A DNA stretch of 64,000 nt from Prado023 sp963706875 (GCA_963706875.1 CAVPNW010000016.1:620001-684000); one strand, 5' to 3'; counted from the stretch's first letter, positions 14,273 through 22,449 are shown. The notes: generated from the letters alone by a model not told the origin. Made by a program: numbers and translations.

Positions 14273-16111
14273 ATGGCAGCGACCCGGAGCTCGCACGGAC
14301 GGCAGGAGCCCACACGGGCCCCGCCCGCGCGACGGCGCCTGCGCGTGTTCAGCCTCGACCCGACGCTCTCCCGGCGCACGGGTGCCACCGCGGTGCTGTC
14401 CATGCCGTGGGAGCCCCTGGCCCCCGGACCCGTCGGGTCGCGGATCGCCGTCCTGGACTTCACCGCCGATGGCACACGCATCCCCGGAGTGGACCTCGAC
14501 CATCCCTACCTGCTGGCCACCGACGGGCTGGACCCCGATGAGTCCGACCCGCAGTTCCACCAGCAGATGGTCTATGCGGTGATCGCGAGCCTGCTGGAGA
14601 CCCTGGACAACGCGCGGGGTCGCCGCCTGGTCTGGCGCAATGTGTGGCGCACCTCAGCCGAGGGCCCCGGGGTACGACCGATGCCCGTCTTCCCGCACCG
14701 GGCCCGCGCGGCCAACGCGTTCTACGCCCCCGGTGAGGGCTTGTCCTTCGGCTCCTTCGTCGCCTCGGACGACGAGATGCTCTTCCCGGGGCAATGGGTC
14801 CACGGCTGCCTGTCGCACGACATCGTCAACCACGAGGCCGGACATGCCTTCCTGCACGAGTTGCGCCCCCTGTCGCTGGTCCCGACCGGGCCCGACGCCC
14901 TGGCCTTCCAGGAGGGCTTCGCCGACATCGTGGCGATCCTGCAGCACTTCACCCTGCCCGGGCTGCTCGAGGCCCAGATCGCCCAGGGTGGGGCACCGCT
15001 ATGGGAGCCGGGGCCGTTCGTCGACCTCGCCGTGGAGTTCGGATACGGATCCGGCAAGGGGCGCGCCGTGCGCACGGCCCTGTCGGACCCCACGCCGAAA
15101 CCGGCCCTGACCACGCCCACCGAGCCGCACGAGCGCGGGGCGGTGCTCGTCGCGGCCCTGTTCGAGGCGTTCTTCGCCGCGTACAGCCAACGGATCCAGC
15201 CCGTCCTGCGGGTGGCTGGGCTTCAGGGAGCGGCACAGGCCCGCTCACTGCCGCAGGAGCTCGTCACGGTGCTGTGCCGTGAGGCCCGGCTCGCGGCGTC
15301 GATGGTCCTGACAATGGCCGTGCGGGCCGTGGACTACCTGCCCGCGATCGGCATCACCTTCACGGCCTTCCTCGACGCCATGATCGCCGCCGACAGCGAC
15401 CTCTTCCCCGAGGATCGCAACGGCTTCCGAAGGTCGCTCGTCGAATCCTGCCGGCGCCGTGGCATCTACCCGTCTGCACTTCCCGGCTCGATGGACGGCG
15501 ACGTCCCCGACCTCGACCGGTGGGAGCCGTTGCCCACCCGGCAGGCACTCGTGATGGCCACCCACGACCTGGGCAGCGCGAGCGCCCTGCCCACCCGTCC
15601 CATCCGGGGCGCCGGGCAGCTGGATCGCGCGTGGGGGACGGCACTGCTGGCCTGGGGACGGCGCAACGCAGCGGTCCTCGGGTTGGACGCCTCCGCCCTC
15701 GAGGTCGATGGCGGCAACGCCAGCTTCCGGGTCAACCAGGACGGCTTCCCGACCGCGGTCGTCAGCGCACGGTTCGTCCAGCGCGCGGAGCCGGGCACGA
15801 CGGGACTCCCCCAACGCATGCAGGGGGTGCCCCTGGTCGGCGGGACGACGATCATCGCCGAGGGCAGTGGCCGGATCCGCCATGCGGTGCACAGCCCGGT
15901 GCCGGGGGTCGGAGCTGCCGGCGAGGCCCTGCTGGAACGCCTCGTCGAGGAGGCCGAGCCCCTGGGCCTCGATGCGCTGGACTGCCTGCGGGTCGAACCT
16001 CCTGCACGTCCCCCGGCCTCGTCCGCCAGCCGGCCACGGGTCCCCCGCCCACGCCGGGTGCCCGCGCCGGCGCCACCCGTCGAAGCTGCCGCCAGCGGGT
16101 CATCGGAATGA
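14273..16111 (+). CDS. Gluzincin-like zinc metalloprotease
   Basis: A 612-residue protein. The zinc motif is NHEAGHAFLHEL (His187, Glu188, His191), and a third ligand is provided by Glu214 in AFQEGFADIVA, a pattern like the thermolysin/M4 NExxxD motif. The N-terminal ~180 residues and the long C-terminal region (residues ~330-590, with GTALLAWGRRNAAVLGLDAS) match no family I recognise. The C-terminal 30 residues are Pro/Arg-rich. There is no signal peptide, unlike secreted M4 enzymes, so it is predicted to act in the cytosol. It follows the caspase by 7 nt and its TGA overlaps the ATG of the BTAD regulator. Confidence 0.8.
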   Translation: MAATRSSHGRQEPTRAPPARRRLRVFSLDPTLSRRTGATAVLSMPWEPLAPGPVGSRIAVLDFTADGTRIPGVDLDHPYLLATDGLDPDESDPQFHQQMVYAVIASLLETLDNARGRRLVWRNVWRTSAEGPGVRPMPVFPHRARAANAFYAPGEGLSFGSFVASDDEMLFPGQWVHGCLSHDIVNHEAGHAFLHELRPLSLVPTGPDALAFQEGFADIVAILQHFTLPGLLEAQIAQGGAPLWEPGPFVDLAVEFGYGSGKGRAVRTALSDPTPKPALTTPTEPHERGAVLVAALFEAFFAAYSQRIQPVLRVAGLQGAAQARSLPQELVTVLCREARLAASMVLTMAVRAVDYLPAIGITFTAFLDAMIAADSDLFPEDRNGFRRSLVESCRRRGIYPSALPGSMDGDVPDLDRWEPLPTRQALVMATHDLGSASALPTRPIRGAGQLDRAWGTALLAWGRRNAAVLGLDASALEVDGGNASFRVNQDGFPTAVVSARFVQRAEPGTTGLPQRMQGVPLVGGTTIIAEGSGRIRHAVHSPVPGVGAAGEALLERLVEEAEPLGLDALDCLRVEPPARPPASSASRPRVPRPRRVPAPAPPVEAAASGSSE

Positions 16112-16830
16112 TCGCGGCAGCGCCCGGGGCAACGAGCCCGGTGTTGTCCGGTCAGCAGCCGACGTTGGCACTGCTCGGCGGGTTCCACCTGGTGGTCGAC
16201 GGCGAGCAGCGGATGCTGACCCCGTCAGGGGAGCGACTGGTGGCCCTGCTGGCCCTGCAGGGACCGATGACGCGCAGCTGTGCCGCGGGGACGCTCTGGC
16301 CGTTGGTCCCCGAGAGCAGCGCCCTGCCCCGGTTGCGCACCTGTCTCTGGCGGATCAACGAACGTGCCCCGGACGTCGTGGTCGCGACCCGGTCCACGGT
16401 GTGCCTCGATCCGCGGATCCAGGTGGATGTGCGCAGCGCCCCGCCGGCCGGCGGGGCGACACAGCCGTCGCACGAACCCACCTATGCCGGGGACCTCCTG
16501 CCCTTCTGGGACGACGACTGGCTGCTGGTGGAGCGCGAGCGCCTGCGTCAGATCCGCCTGCACGAGTTGGACCTCGAGGCGACCCGGCTCGTGGGCGAGG
16601 GGCACTTCGGGCCCGCACTGGCCGCCGCCTACGCGGCACTCGGCGCCGACCCCTATCGGGAGAGCGCCCTGCAGACGATCCTCGCGGTGCACCGGGCCGA
16701 GGGCAACGGGTCGGAGGCCGAACGGGTCCACCGGCTGCTGCAGCGGCTGCGAGAGGATGCCAGCCCAGGGCCTACGCCCCCCGCTGGCGGCCCGCCACCG
16801 ACTGTTCCCCGACCCCGCCGTCGCCGGTGA
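16108..16830 (+). CDS. BTAD/SARP-like transcriptional regulator
   Basis: A 240-residue protein. Residues ~20-95 (LALLGGFHLVVDGEQRMLTP and following) form the OmpR-type winged helix of SARP regulators. Residues ~120-220 are the all-helical bacterial transcriptional activation domain, with the typical WLLVERERLRQIRLHELDLE and DPYRESALQTILAVHRAEGN stretches. There is no NB-ARC or TPR extension, so it is the short ActII-ORF4-like form. The start ATG 16108 overlaps the metalloprotease stop (ATGA). SARPs bind direct repeats spaced 11 bp, and such repeats lie upstream of the S8/caspase pair and just after this gene, so local regulation of the protease genes is a strong inference. Confidence 0.82.
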   Translation: MIAAAPGATSPVLSGQQPTLALLGGFHLVVDGEQRMLTPSGERLVALLALQGPMTRSCAAGTLWPLVPESSALPRLRTCLWRINERAPDVVVATRSTVCLDPRIQVDVRSAPPAGGATQPSHEPTYAGDLLPFWDDDWLLVERERLRQIRLHELDLEATRLVGEGHFGPALAAAYAALGADPYRESALQTILAVHRAEGNGSEAERVHRLLQRLREDASPGPTPPAGGPPPTVPRPRRRR

Positions 16831-16854
16831 CGCCATCGTGACGGTGGCGTGACG
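16827..16854. repeat. Three 11-bp-phased GTGACG direct repeats
   Basis: GTGACG occurs at 16827, 16838 and 16849, exactly 11 bp apart. The block overlaps the last codons of the BTAD gene and lies 90 bp upstream of the C1 protease ATG. The core matches the GNGAC units at 13226-13291, so these look like two binding sites for the same regulator. No strong -10 box was identified downstream. Confidence 0.6.
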
Positions 16855-16943
16855 TCTCGGGCGCACCATGCGTGTCAGCGTCCCCCCACCCTGGGTCGCC
16901 CGGCTGGAGCAGGGACGCGCGTGGCCGTGACAAGGAGGACCAG

Positions 16944-18059
16944 ATGGCCACCGAGATGAAGTCGGTCGATCTCGAGGAAGTGCGTACCAGCCTCGCGAAG
17001 GAGGGCAGCCCCTGGGTCTCCGGGGACACCTCCATGAGCATCCTGGAGGAGTCCGAACGCCACCTGAGACTGGGTGTTCCCCTTCCCTCCGCGACCCAGG
17101 TCAAGTCGATGATGACCCAGTCCGCGCACCTGGCCATGGCCCGGGATGCCACGGCTGCATCGGCGGTGGGGGCACCCGCGAGCTTCGACGCCCGCAACGT
17201 GGGCGGCCTGGACTACACCACGCCCGTCAAGGACCAGGGCGGGTGCGGCTCGTGCGTGGCGTTCGGGACCGTGGCCGCGATGGAGACGACGGCGGCGTTC
17301 ACGCGGGGGCAGGCCTCCTTCGACCCGGACCTCTCCGAGGCGCACCTGTTCTACGTGCATGGCGCGTCGAACGGGGCCACCTGCGACACCGGCTGGCTGC
17401 CCAGCAAGGCGTTCCCGTTCTGCCGGGACGTCGGCGTCACCTTCGAGGACTACTTCCCCTACACCTCGGGGAACTCGGGCGGTGCGTCGCTGAACGCCGA
17501 CTGGCCCAACCGGGTGGCGAAGGTGACCTCGTTCCGCAACCTCACCGGGAACCCGGCCGCGATCAAGGAGCACATCTCCACGCGCGGGGCGGTCTCGGCG
17601 TGCCTGATCGTCTTCCAGGACTTCTTCAGCTATCGGACGGGCATCTACCGGCACGTCACCGGGGCACAGGCCGGCGGGCACTGCGTCAGCCTCGTGGGCT
17701 ACGACGATGTCAACGGGTGCTGGATCGGGAAGAACAGCTGGTCGAACGGCTGGGGCGACGGAGGCTACTTCCGCATCGCCTACGGCCAGTGCGGCATCGA
17801 GACGTGGGAGGTCCATGGCGCCGATGGGGTGTCGCTGCGGATGTGGACGGGCGCGACGAAGGTCGTCGGCCTCTACCACGCGAACGCGCCGCGCAGCGGC
17901 TGGGCCTACGTCCAGGACCGCGGGTGGTTGAAGATCACCGCCGCCAACGACAGCGCGCATTCGCTGATGCTCAGTGACCTCGTCGCGGCCCGAGTCGGCA
18001 GCCGCCCCTTGAACGTGTTCGAGAACGGCGGGACCATCGAGGTCTCGCACGTGTACTGA
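16944..18059 (+). CDS. Papain-family (C1) cysteine protease with a C-terminal extra domain
   Basis: A 371-residue protein starting at ATG 16944 behind AAGGAGG. Residues 1-75 are a short pro-region; the mature domain begins around ASFDARNVGGLDYTTPVKDQ. The catalytic residues are intact: Cys104 in GGCGSCVAFG (Val replaces the usual Trp after Cys), His246 in GGHCVSLVGYDD and Asn264 in GKNSWSNGWGDGGYF. Residues ~305-371 form an added domain (VVGLYHANAPRSGWAYV ... NGGTIEVSHVY) that is repeated in the next gene. No signal peptide is present, unlike most C1 proteases, so it is predicted cytosolic. A chagasin-type inhibitor of this protease class is encoded 430 bp downstream. Confidence 0.92.
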   Translation: MATEMKSVDLEEVRTSLAKEGSPWVSGDTSMSILEESERHLRLGVPLPSATQVKSMMTQSAHLAMARDATAASAVGAPASFDARNVGGLDYTTPVKDQGGCGSCVAFGTVAAMETTAAFTRGQASFDPDLSEAHLFYVHGASNGATCDTGWLPSKAFPFCRDVGVTFEDYFPYTSGNSGGASLNADWPNRVAKVTSFRNLTGNPAAIKEHISTRGAVSACLIVFQDFFSYRTGIYRHVTGAQAGGHCVSLVGYDDVNGCWIGKNSWSNGWGDGGYFRIAYGQCGIETWEVHGADGVSLRMWTGATKVVGLYHANAPRSGWAYVQDRGWLKITAANDSAHSLMLSDLVAARVGSRPLNVFENGGTIEVSHVY

Positions 18060-18070
18060 GAGGACCCACG

Positions 18071-18484
18071 ATGGCCACCAGGAAACCCACAGTGGACGTG
18101 CCGGTCGGCAGCACGTCCGCCCCGCCCGACCCCACGGCCGAGGAGATGCTCCTCGCCGGGTCCGGCACCGGCACCGCCAACGTCGCGGCGCCGAGCTCGG
18201 ACGCACCCACCATGGCGCCCCCGGGCACTGCTGCTGCAGCCGCCACGGCAGCAGCCGCCGGCTGGCTCACGAACAAGAAGGTGCTGATGCTCTACCAGCG
18301 CAGCGCCCCGAAGGACGGCTGGATCTTCCTCGACGGGGGCACCGGCTGGAAGCAGATCCTCCAGGCCGATGACCTCGCCTCCAGGGGCATCGGCGAACTC
18401 GCCGCCGGCGGTCGGGCAGCTGGCTCCCTCGTCCACGCCTACGAGGGCCCCACCGGGACGATCGACTCGTTCTACCTCTGGTAG
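18071..18484 (+). CDS. Small protein with an Ala/Pro-rich N-terminus and a domain shared with the C1 protease
   Basis: A 137-residue protein. Residues 1-68 are low complexity (Ala, Pro, Thr) and probably disordered. Residues ~69-137 (VLMLYQRSAPKDGWIFLDG ... GTIDSFYLW) align with the C-terminal domain of the upstream C1 protease: both have V-x-x-LY, AP-x-x-GW, a second GW followed by I, and end in GTI-x-x-x-Y. This suggests a standalone copy of an accessory or targeting domain, perhaps a binding partner, decoy or substrate. The function is unknown. It lies 11 nt after the protease gene. Confidence 0.7.
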   Translation: MATRKPTVDVPVGSTSAPPDPTAEEMLLAGSGTGTANVAAPSSDAPTMAPPGTAAAAATAAAAGWLTNKKVLMLYQRSAPKDGWIFLDGGTGWKQILQADDLASRGIGELAAGGRAAGSLVHAYEGPTGTIDSFYLW

Positions 18485-18490
18485 GCGCAG

Positions 18491-18817
18491 ATGAGGACCC
18501 TGGGCCCCGCCGACGCCGGAACCGACATCGAGGTGCCGGCGGGCAGCGCGTTCGTGCTGCGACTGCCGGAGAACGCGTCGACGGGGTACCAGTGGGAGGT
18601 TGTCGAGCGGCCGGCGGGGCTCGAATGCCTCGCCGACCGTTCGGTGCCCGCCCGCGGGCTGACCCCGGGTGCTGCCGGCGCCCACGAGTTCGAGTTCGCC
18701 GTGAGCACCGAGCCCGGCGCCCCGTCGAGCGGCCAACTCATCCTGCACCTGCGACGATCGTGGGAAGCCACACGAGAACCGGTCGAGACCTTCGCGGTCA
18801 CGCTGGTCAGCCCCTGA
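18491..18817 (+). CDS. Chagasin-type (I42) cysteine-protease inhibitor
   Basis: A 108-residue protein with the three inhibitory-loop signatures of family I42: LPENASTGYQWEVV (loop 2, NPTTGY-like), GAAGAHEFEFAV (GxxGxxxF) and LHLRRSWE (loop 6, RPW-like). Chagasins block papain-like C1 proteases by inserting these loops into the active-site cleft. There is no signal peptide, so it should act in the same compartment as the C1 protease encoded two genes upstream. It starts at ATG 18491, 6 nt after the preceding stop. A cognate self-protection or latency role is inferred from position. Confidence 0.85.
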   Translation: MRTLGPADAGTDIEVPAGSAFVLRLPENASTGYQWEVVERPAGLECLADRSVPARGLTPGAAGAHEFEFAVSTEPGAPSSGQLILHLRRSWEATREPVETFAVTLVSP

Positions 18818-18825
18818 GGAGGTAG

Positions 18826-19539
18826 ATGCGGATTCCCACGGGCCCTGAGCCGGTCCACATCCAGAGCGTCGCCGACGTCATCGACCGGATGCAGTCGCTG
18901 TCGGCGGCCATGCCGCCCGGCGACGGCGTGCGGGCCTTCAACGAGATGTACCTGGTCACCACGCGGCAGGTGGACGCGGCCATCGCCGGCTCGCAGTTCG
19001 CCGATCCGGAGTTCATGGTCCGCCTCGACGTCGTGTTCGCGAACCTGTACCTGAACGCCCTCGACCTGCACGCCGCCGACCCGACCCGATCCCCCCGCAG
19101 CTGGGGGGCGCTGTTCGAGGCCCGGGCACGTCCCGGGATCAGCCAGCTGCAGTTCGCCGTCGCCGGCATGAATGCGCACATCAACTTCGACCTCGCCCGG
19201 TCGCTCGTGCTCACCGGCCAGGAGTTCGGTGGTGACCTGGATGCCGGGCGCCGGGCGGACTTCCAGGCCGTGAACCGGGTCCTGGGCAGCACGCAGCCGC
19301 TGGTCCGCCGCGAGCTGCTCACGGGCCCCTTCGCCGCCCTCGACCAGGCCCTCGGCGAGCACGACGACCGGGTGTCCATGTGGGGGATCGAGGCCGCGCG
19401 GGAGTTCGCGTGGTCCACGGCGCAGACGCTCTGGGCAGTCCGGGGCACCCCGGTCGAGGACACCTTCACGCGCGGGTTGGACCGGATGGTGGAACTCACC
19501 TCACGCCTGATCCTCCAGGGCGGTCCCCCAACGGGGTAG
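18826..19539 (+). CDS. DUF5995 family protein
   Basis: A 237-residue helical protein with the DUF5995 core: FNEMYLVTTRQVDAAI, FMVRLDVVFANLYLNALDLH, ARPGISQLQFAVAGMNAHIN and a conserved FDLARS segment. The His residues and the NAHINFDL motif suggest a metal or cofactor site, but no function is established. GAGGAGG precedes the ATG at 18826. It lies 8 nt after the inhibitor gene and so is probably the last gene of the C1 protease operon. Confidence 0.82.
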   Translation: MRIPTGPEPVHIQSVADVIDRMQSLSAAMPPGDGVRAFNEMYLVTTRQVDAAIAGSQFADPEFMVRLDVVFANLYLNALDLHAADPTRSPRSWGALFEARARPGISQLQFAVAGMNAHINFDLARSLVLTGQEFGGDLDAGRRADFQAVNRVLGSTQPLVRRELLTGPFAALDQALGEHDDRVSMWGIEAAREFAWSTAQTLWAVRGTPVEDTFTRGLDRMVELTSRLILQGGPPTG

Positions 19540-19614
19540 CCGAGCCTTCCCTGACCCGCACAATCGGGGCTATGGTGGGCCGACCGGTGTGCACTGGGTG
19601 CAACGGAGGGCGAC

Positions 19615-20166
19615 ATGCAGGATGCAACTGCAGACAGGATCCGGGACCTCGACGACATCGTCGCCGAGATCAGCGTCACCGACCTGCAGCGCGCGTTCAT
19701 CCGGTTGCGCTGCCTGGACCAGATCGCCTGGCTCGAAGGCAGGGCGAAGACCAGCCAGCGCCGGTACATCCGGCTGAAGGTGATCGCGATCGTCGGCGGG
19801 GTCACCGTCCCAACCCTGGTCGGGGTGCAGCTGGGCAACCCGAAGGTGCAGAGCGGCATCCAGTGGTTGACCCTCGTGCTCGGTCTGGCGGTTGCCATCG
19901 CCACTGCCTTCGAGGGCTTCTTCAAGTTCGGCGACCGCTGGCGGCTCTACCGCCGCACCGCCGAGCTGCTGAAGTCCGAGGTGTGGCAGTACGTCCAGCT
20001 CGCCGGCCCGTACGCCCGCAAGGAGGGTCACGGGACCGCCTACCCCCAGTTCGCGGCGCGGGTGGAGACGATCCTGGGCAGCGACGTCGACGAGTACCTG
20101 TCCCGGGTCGCGGCCCAACCCAAGGCGCAGGCCGGGTCGCCACCCGACCAGCAGGCGAACGGCTGA
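19615..20166 (+). CDS. DUF4231 / SLATT-like two-helix membrane protein
   Basis: A 183-residue protein with an N-terminal amphipathic helix pair (residues ~10-55), two membrane segments (~61-80, VIAIVGGVTVPTLVGVQLG; ~84-105, WLTLVLGLAVAIATAFEGFF) and a C-terminal cytosolic helical region with FKFGDRWRLYRRTAELLKSE. This is the DUF4231/SLATT layout, a family predicted to form membrane pores or sensors in bacterial conflict and nucleotide-signalling systems. The ATG at 19615 follows GGAGGG. The stop lies 3 nt before the next membrane protein gene, so the two are coupled. Confidence 0.8.
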   Translation: MQDATADRIRDLDDIVAEISVTDLQRAFIRLRCLDQIAWLEGRAKTSQRRYIRLKVIAIVGGVTVPTLVGVQLGNPKVQSGIQWLTLVLGLAVAIATAFEGFFKFGDRWRLYRRTAELLKSEVWQYVQLAGPYARKEGHGTAYPQFAARVETILGSDVDEYLSRVAAQPKAQAGSPPDQQANG

Positions 20167-20169
20167 AGC

Positions 20170-21999
20170 ATGGACGGCGCCGTGGATCAACTCCCGGGCG
20201 CCTTCCTCAGCGCCCTGATCCTCGGGATCCTGTTGAGCCTGCCACTGAGCGTGATCCTGCGGCGGCTGTACTCCCGTCAGGTCCTGGCGTCGATGCGCAC
20301 GTCCGTGTCGGGGACCGTGCTCGAAGGGCACCCCACGGCCTCGCGAGTGGGGCCGGCGCCCTCTCGGCCACCCGGTCCGCTCCAGCTGCAGCTGACCGAG
20401 GCGGAGCAGGTCCTGCCCAACGAGGGATCCGCGCTGCTGCGACAGGCCAAGAGGGGTCCGTGGATGGGCCTGATCCCCTATGCACTGGCTGGTGTGGCCT
20501 ATGCACTCGTCGCCTCGCTGGGCCTGCTGTGGAGCGATGACCTGGAGATCCTTCCTGGACGGACACTGCTGCTGGCACTGGTCTGGTCATGGCCCGTCGC
20601 CCTGACAGCGATGACCCACGTGGCCCCGGGTTGGGCTGCCCGCGGCGTCATCCTCTTCGCCTACTTCGGGCTGCTCCTCCTGCTCTCGCCAGCCAGCAAC
20701 GCGGACACGGTCATCGTGTGGGCGCTGTCCGTGGGGATCCCGACCCTCGCGCTGGCTCCCTTCCTGACCCACCGGCTGCGTGCGATGGGTCCGCTGGTGC
20801 TGATGGTGACCCTCCCCGCTGGGATCGGCCTGATGCTCGGGTTCCAGATCCCGGGAACCGTGGACGAGCAGGGCGCCCTGCTCACCTCCCCGGCGCTGAC
20901 CGCCGGCCTCCTGCTGGCGGTCACGGCGGTCATGGTGGTGCTCGCGCTGCGACGCGACCTCCTGCCGCTGGGGCTGGCCGGCACCACCCTGGGCGGCATC
21001 GAGGGCGTTCTCATCGTGGGTGCGCTGGGCTTCGGCAGCGACGCCTTCTGGTCGCCGGTCTACCAGAACGTCGCCCTGTTCATGACGCTCGGCGTGGTCG
21101 TCGCCACCTGGATCGCGACGCTCGCCGTGCGCGCCCTGGGCAACAGCTACCGGGCGCAGACGGTCAGCGACCGGATGGTGGCTGCTGACACCCAGTGGCT
21201 GATCTTCTCCTACTCGCTGTTCCTGCAGCTCCTCGTCAGCGAGCACCCCCTGGCTGCGGTCCCCCTCACCCTCGCTGCGTTCGCGGCGTTCCGCACCACC
21301 CTGTGGTACGCATTGCGACCCCTGGCCCGGGACGCGTGGGAGCGCGAGGAGGCCCGGCTGCTGCTCCTTCGGGTGTTCGGCAACACCGGGCGCAGCGAGC
21401 GGCTCATGCGCGGGATCGGCCGGAGCTGGCGGCACATCGGCAGCATCCAGCTCATCGCCGGCCCAGACCTGGCCCTGGCGAACCTGGAACCCCACGAGTT
21501 CATCGACTTCGTATCCGGTCGGCTGAGTCGGTCCTTCATCTGCGATGCCACGGACCTCCGGGAGCGGATGGACCAGTCCCAGGGACGTCCCGACCCGGAC
21601 GGGCGCTTCCGCATCAACGAGTTCTTCTGCCATGACGACACCTGGCGCGCCACCCTCCAGGCACTGGCACGATCCAGCGACGCGGTGCTCATGGACCTGC
21701 GCGGCTTCTCACCCGAGCGCAGCGGCTGCATCTACGAGCTGGGCCAACTCCTCGAGCTCGTGCCGCTGCGGCACATCACGCTCCTCGTGGACGGCACCAC
21801 CGATCACCAGTTGCTGGCAGCGACACTGCACGACTCCTGGCGGTCGATCAATGCGTCGTCGCCCAATCTCAACGACCCGTCGCCGACGGTGCAGATCCTC
21901 AACGCCTCCGGCGCGGGGCGCAGGGCCATCAACGGCGCCCTGGCGACCATGTGCGCCGGGATCGAGGCCCAGGGCGCACAGCAGGTTCCGGCGACGTAG
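20170..21999 (+). CDS. Polytopic membrane protein with an unrecognised C-terminal cytosolic domain
   Basis: A 609-residue protein. About ten or eleven membrane helices lie between residues ~12 and ~385 (for example SALILGILLSLPLSVIL and IPYALAGVAYALVASLGLLW). A soluble domain of about 220 residues follows. It contains LLLLRVFGNTGRSERLM, GSIQLIAGPDLALANL, then SDAVLMDLRGFSPERSGCIY and ELGQLL, and LRHITLLVDGTTD. The alternating strands and the SDAV-x-MDLRGF...ELG pattern suggest a Rossmann/TIR-like fold, but I cannot assign a family. It is paired with the DUF4231 gene 3 nt upstream and may be its sensor or effector partner. Confidence 0.7.
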   Translation: MDGAVDQLPGAFLSALILGILLSLPLSVILRRLYSRQVLASMRTSVSGTVLEGHPTASRVGPAPSRPPGPLQLQLTEAEQVLPNEGSALLRQAKRGPWMGLIPYALAGVAYALVASLGLLWSDDLEILPGRTLLLALVWSWPVALTAMTHVAPGWAARGVILFAYFGLLLLLSPASNADTVIVWALSVGIPTLALAPFLTHRLRAMGPLVLMVTLPAGIGLMLGFQIPGTVDEQGALLTSPALTAGLLLAVTAVMVVLALRRDLLPLGLAGTTLGGIEGVLIVGALGFGSDAFWSPVYQNVALFMTLGVVVATWIATLAVRALGNSYRAQTVSDRMVAADTQWLIFSYSLFLQLLVSEHPLAAVPLTLAAFAAFRTTLWYALRPLARDAWEREEARLLLLRVFGNTGRSERLMRGIGRSWRHIGSIQLIAGPDLALANLEPHEFIDFVSGRLSRSFICDATDLRERMDQSQGRPDPDGRFRINEFFCHDDTWRATLQALARSSDAVLMDLRGFSPERSGCIYELGQLLELVPLRHITLLVDGTTDHQLLAATLHDSWRSINASSPNLNDPSPTVQILNASGAGRRAINGALATMCAGIEAQGAQQVPAT

Positions 22000-22021
22000 C
22001 CGATCCGCCGGCCCGCTCGAC

Positions 22022-22441
22022 TCAGGACTCGCTGTCCGGCTCGTAGCCTGCCTCGAACACGGCTGCCGGGACGGGCCAGGAATGCCCCTCAGCGTCCGTC
22101 ACGACCCAGGACCCGGGCTCCGCGGCGGCAGGTCCCTCCTGGGTCTGGATCACCACGCGCGCCGCCAGGCGACGGGCGGTCACGGTGCCCACCCGCGCGT
22201 AGCGTCCCCCCTCCAGCGGGCGGTAGGACTGGTGGAAGGCGGCGTCGGCGACTCCCCTGCTGACACCCTGGTCATCGGTGACCCACCAGTCGCCGACCTG
22301 GACCCGCAGGACGTCACCGGACTGCGTGGTCCATTCGCGTGGGGCGGCCAGCCGCATCGCCGTGACCGTGCCCCGACGTCGGTACCGGGCGGGCAGCGCG
22401 TCGTCACCGTCGGCCTGCGGGGCGGTGTTGGTGCTCACCAC
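22022..22441 (-). CDS. Small protein with two tandem PGDYG-like repeats
   Basis: A 139-residue protein made of two copies of a ~50-residue module. Copy 1 is RRRGTVTAMRLAAPREWTTQ to FHQSYRPL; copy 2 is ARVGTVTARRLAARVVIQTQ to FEAGYEPD. Each has a G-x-W-V-V/T-TD core followed by an F-x-x-x-Y-x-P end, reminiscent of PGDYG-type domains. The function is unknown. It converges with the membrane protein gene (22 bp between stops) and is not clearly part of the protease island. Confidence 0.6.
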   Translation of the reverse strand: MVSTNTAPQADGDDALPARYRRRGTVTAMRLAAPREWTTQSGDVLRVQVGDWWVTDDQGVSRGVADAAFHQSYRPLEGGRYARVGTVTARRLAARVVIQTQEGPAAAEPGSWVVTDAEGHSWPVPAAVFEAGYEPDSES

Positions 22442-22449
22442 GCAACCCT

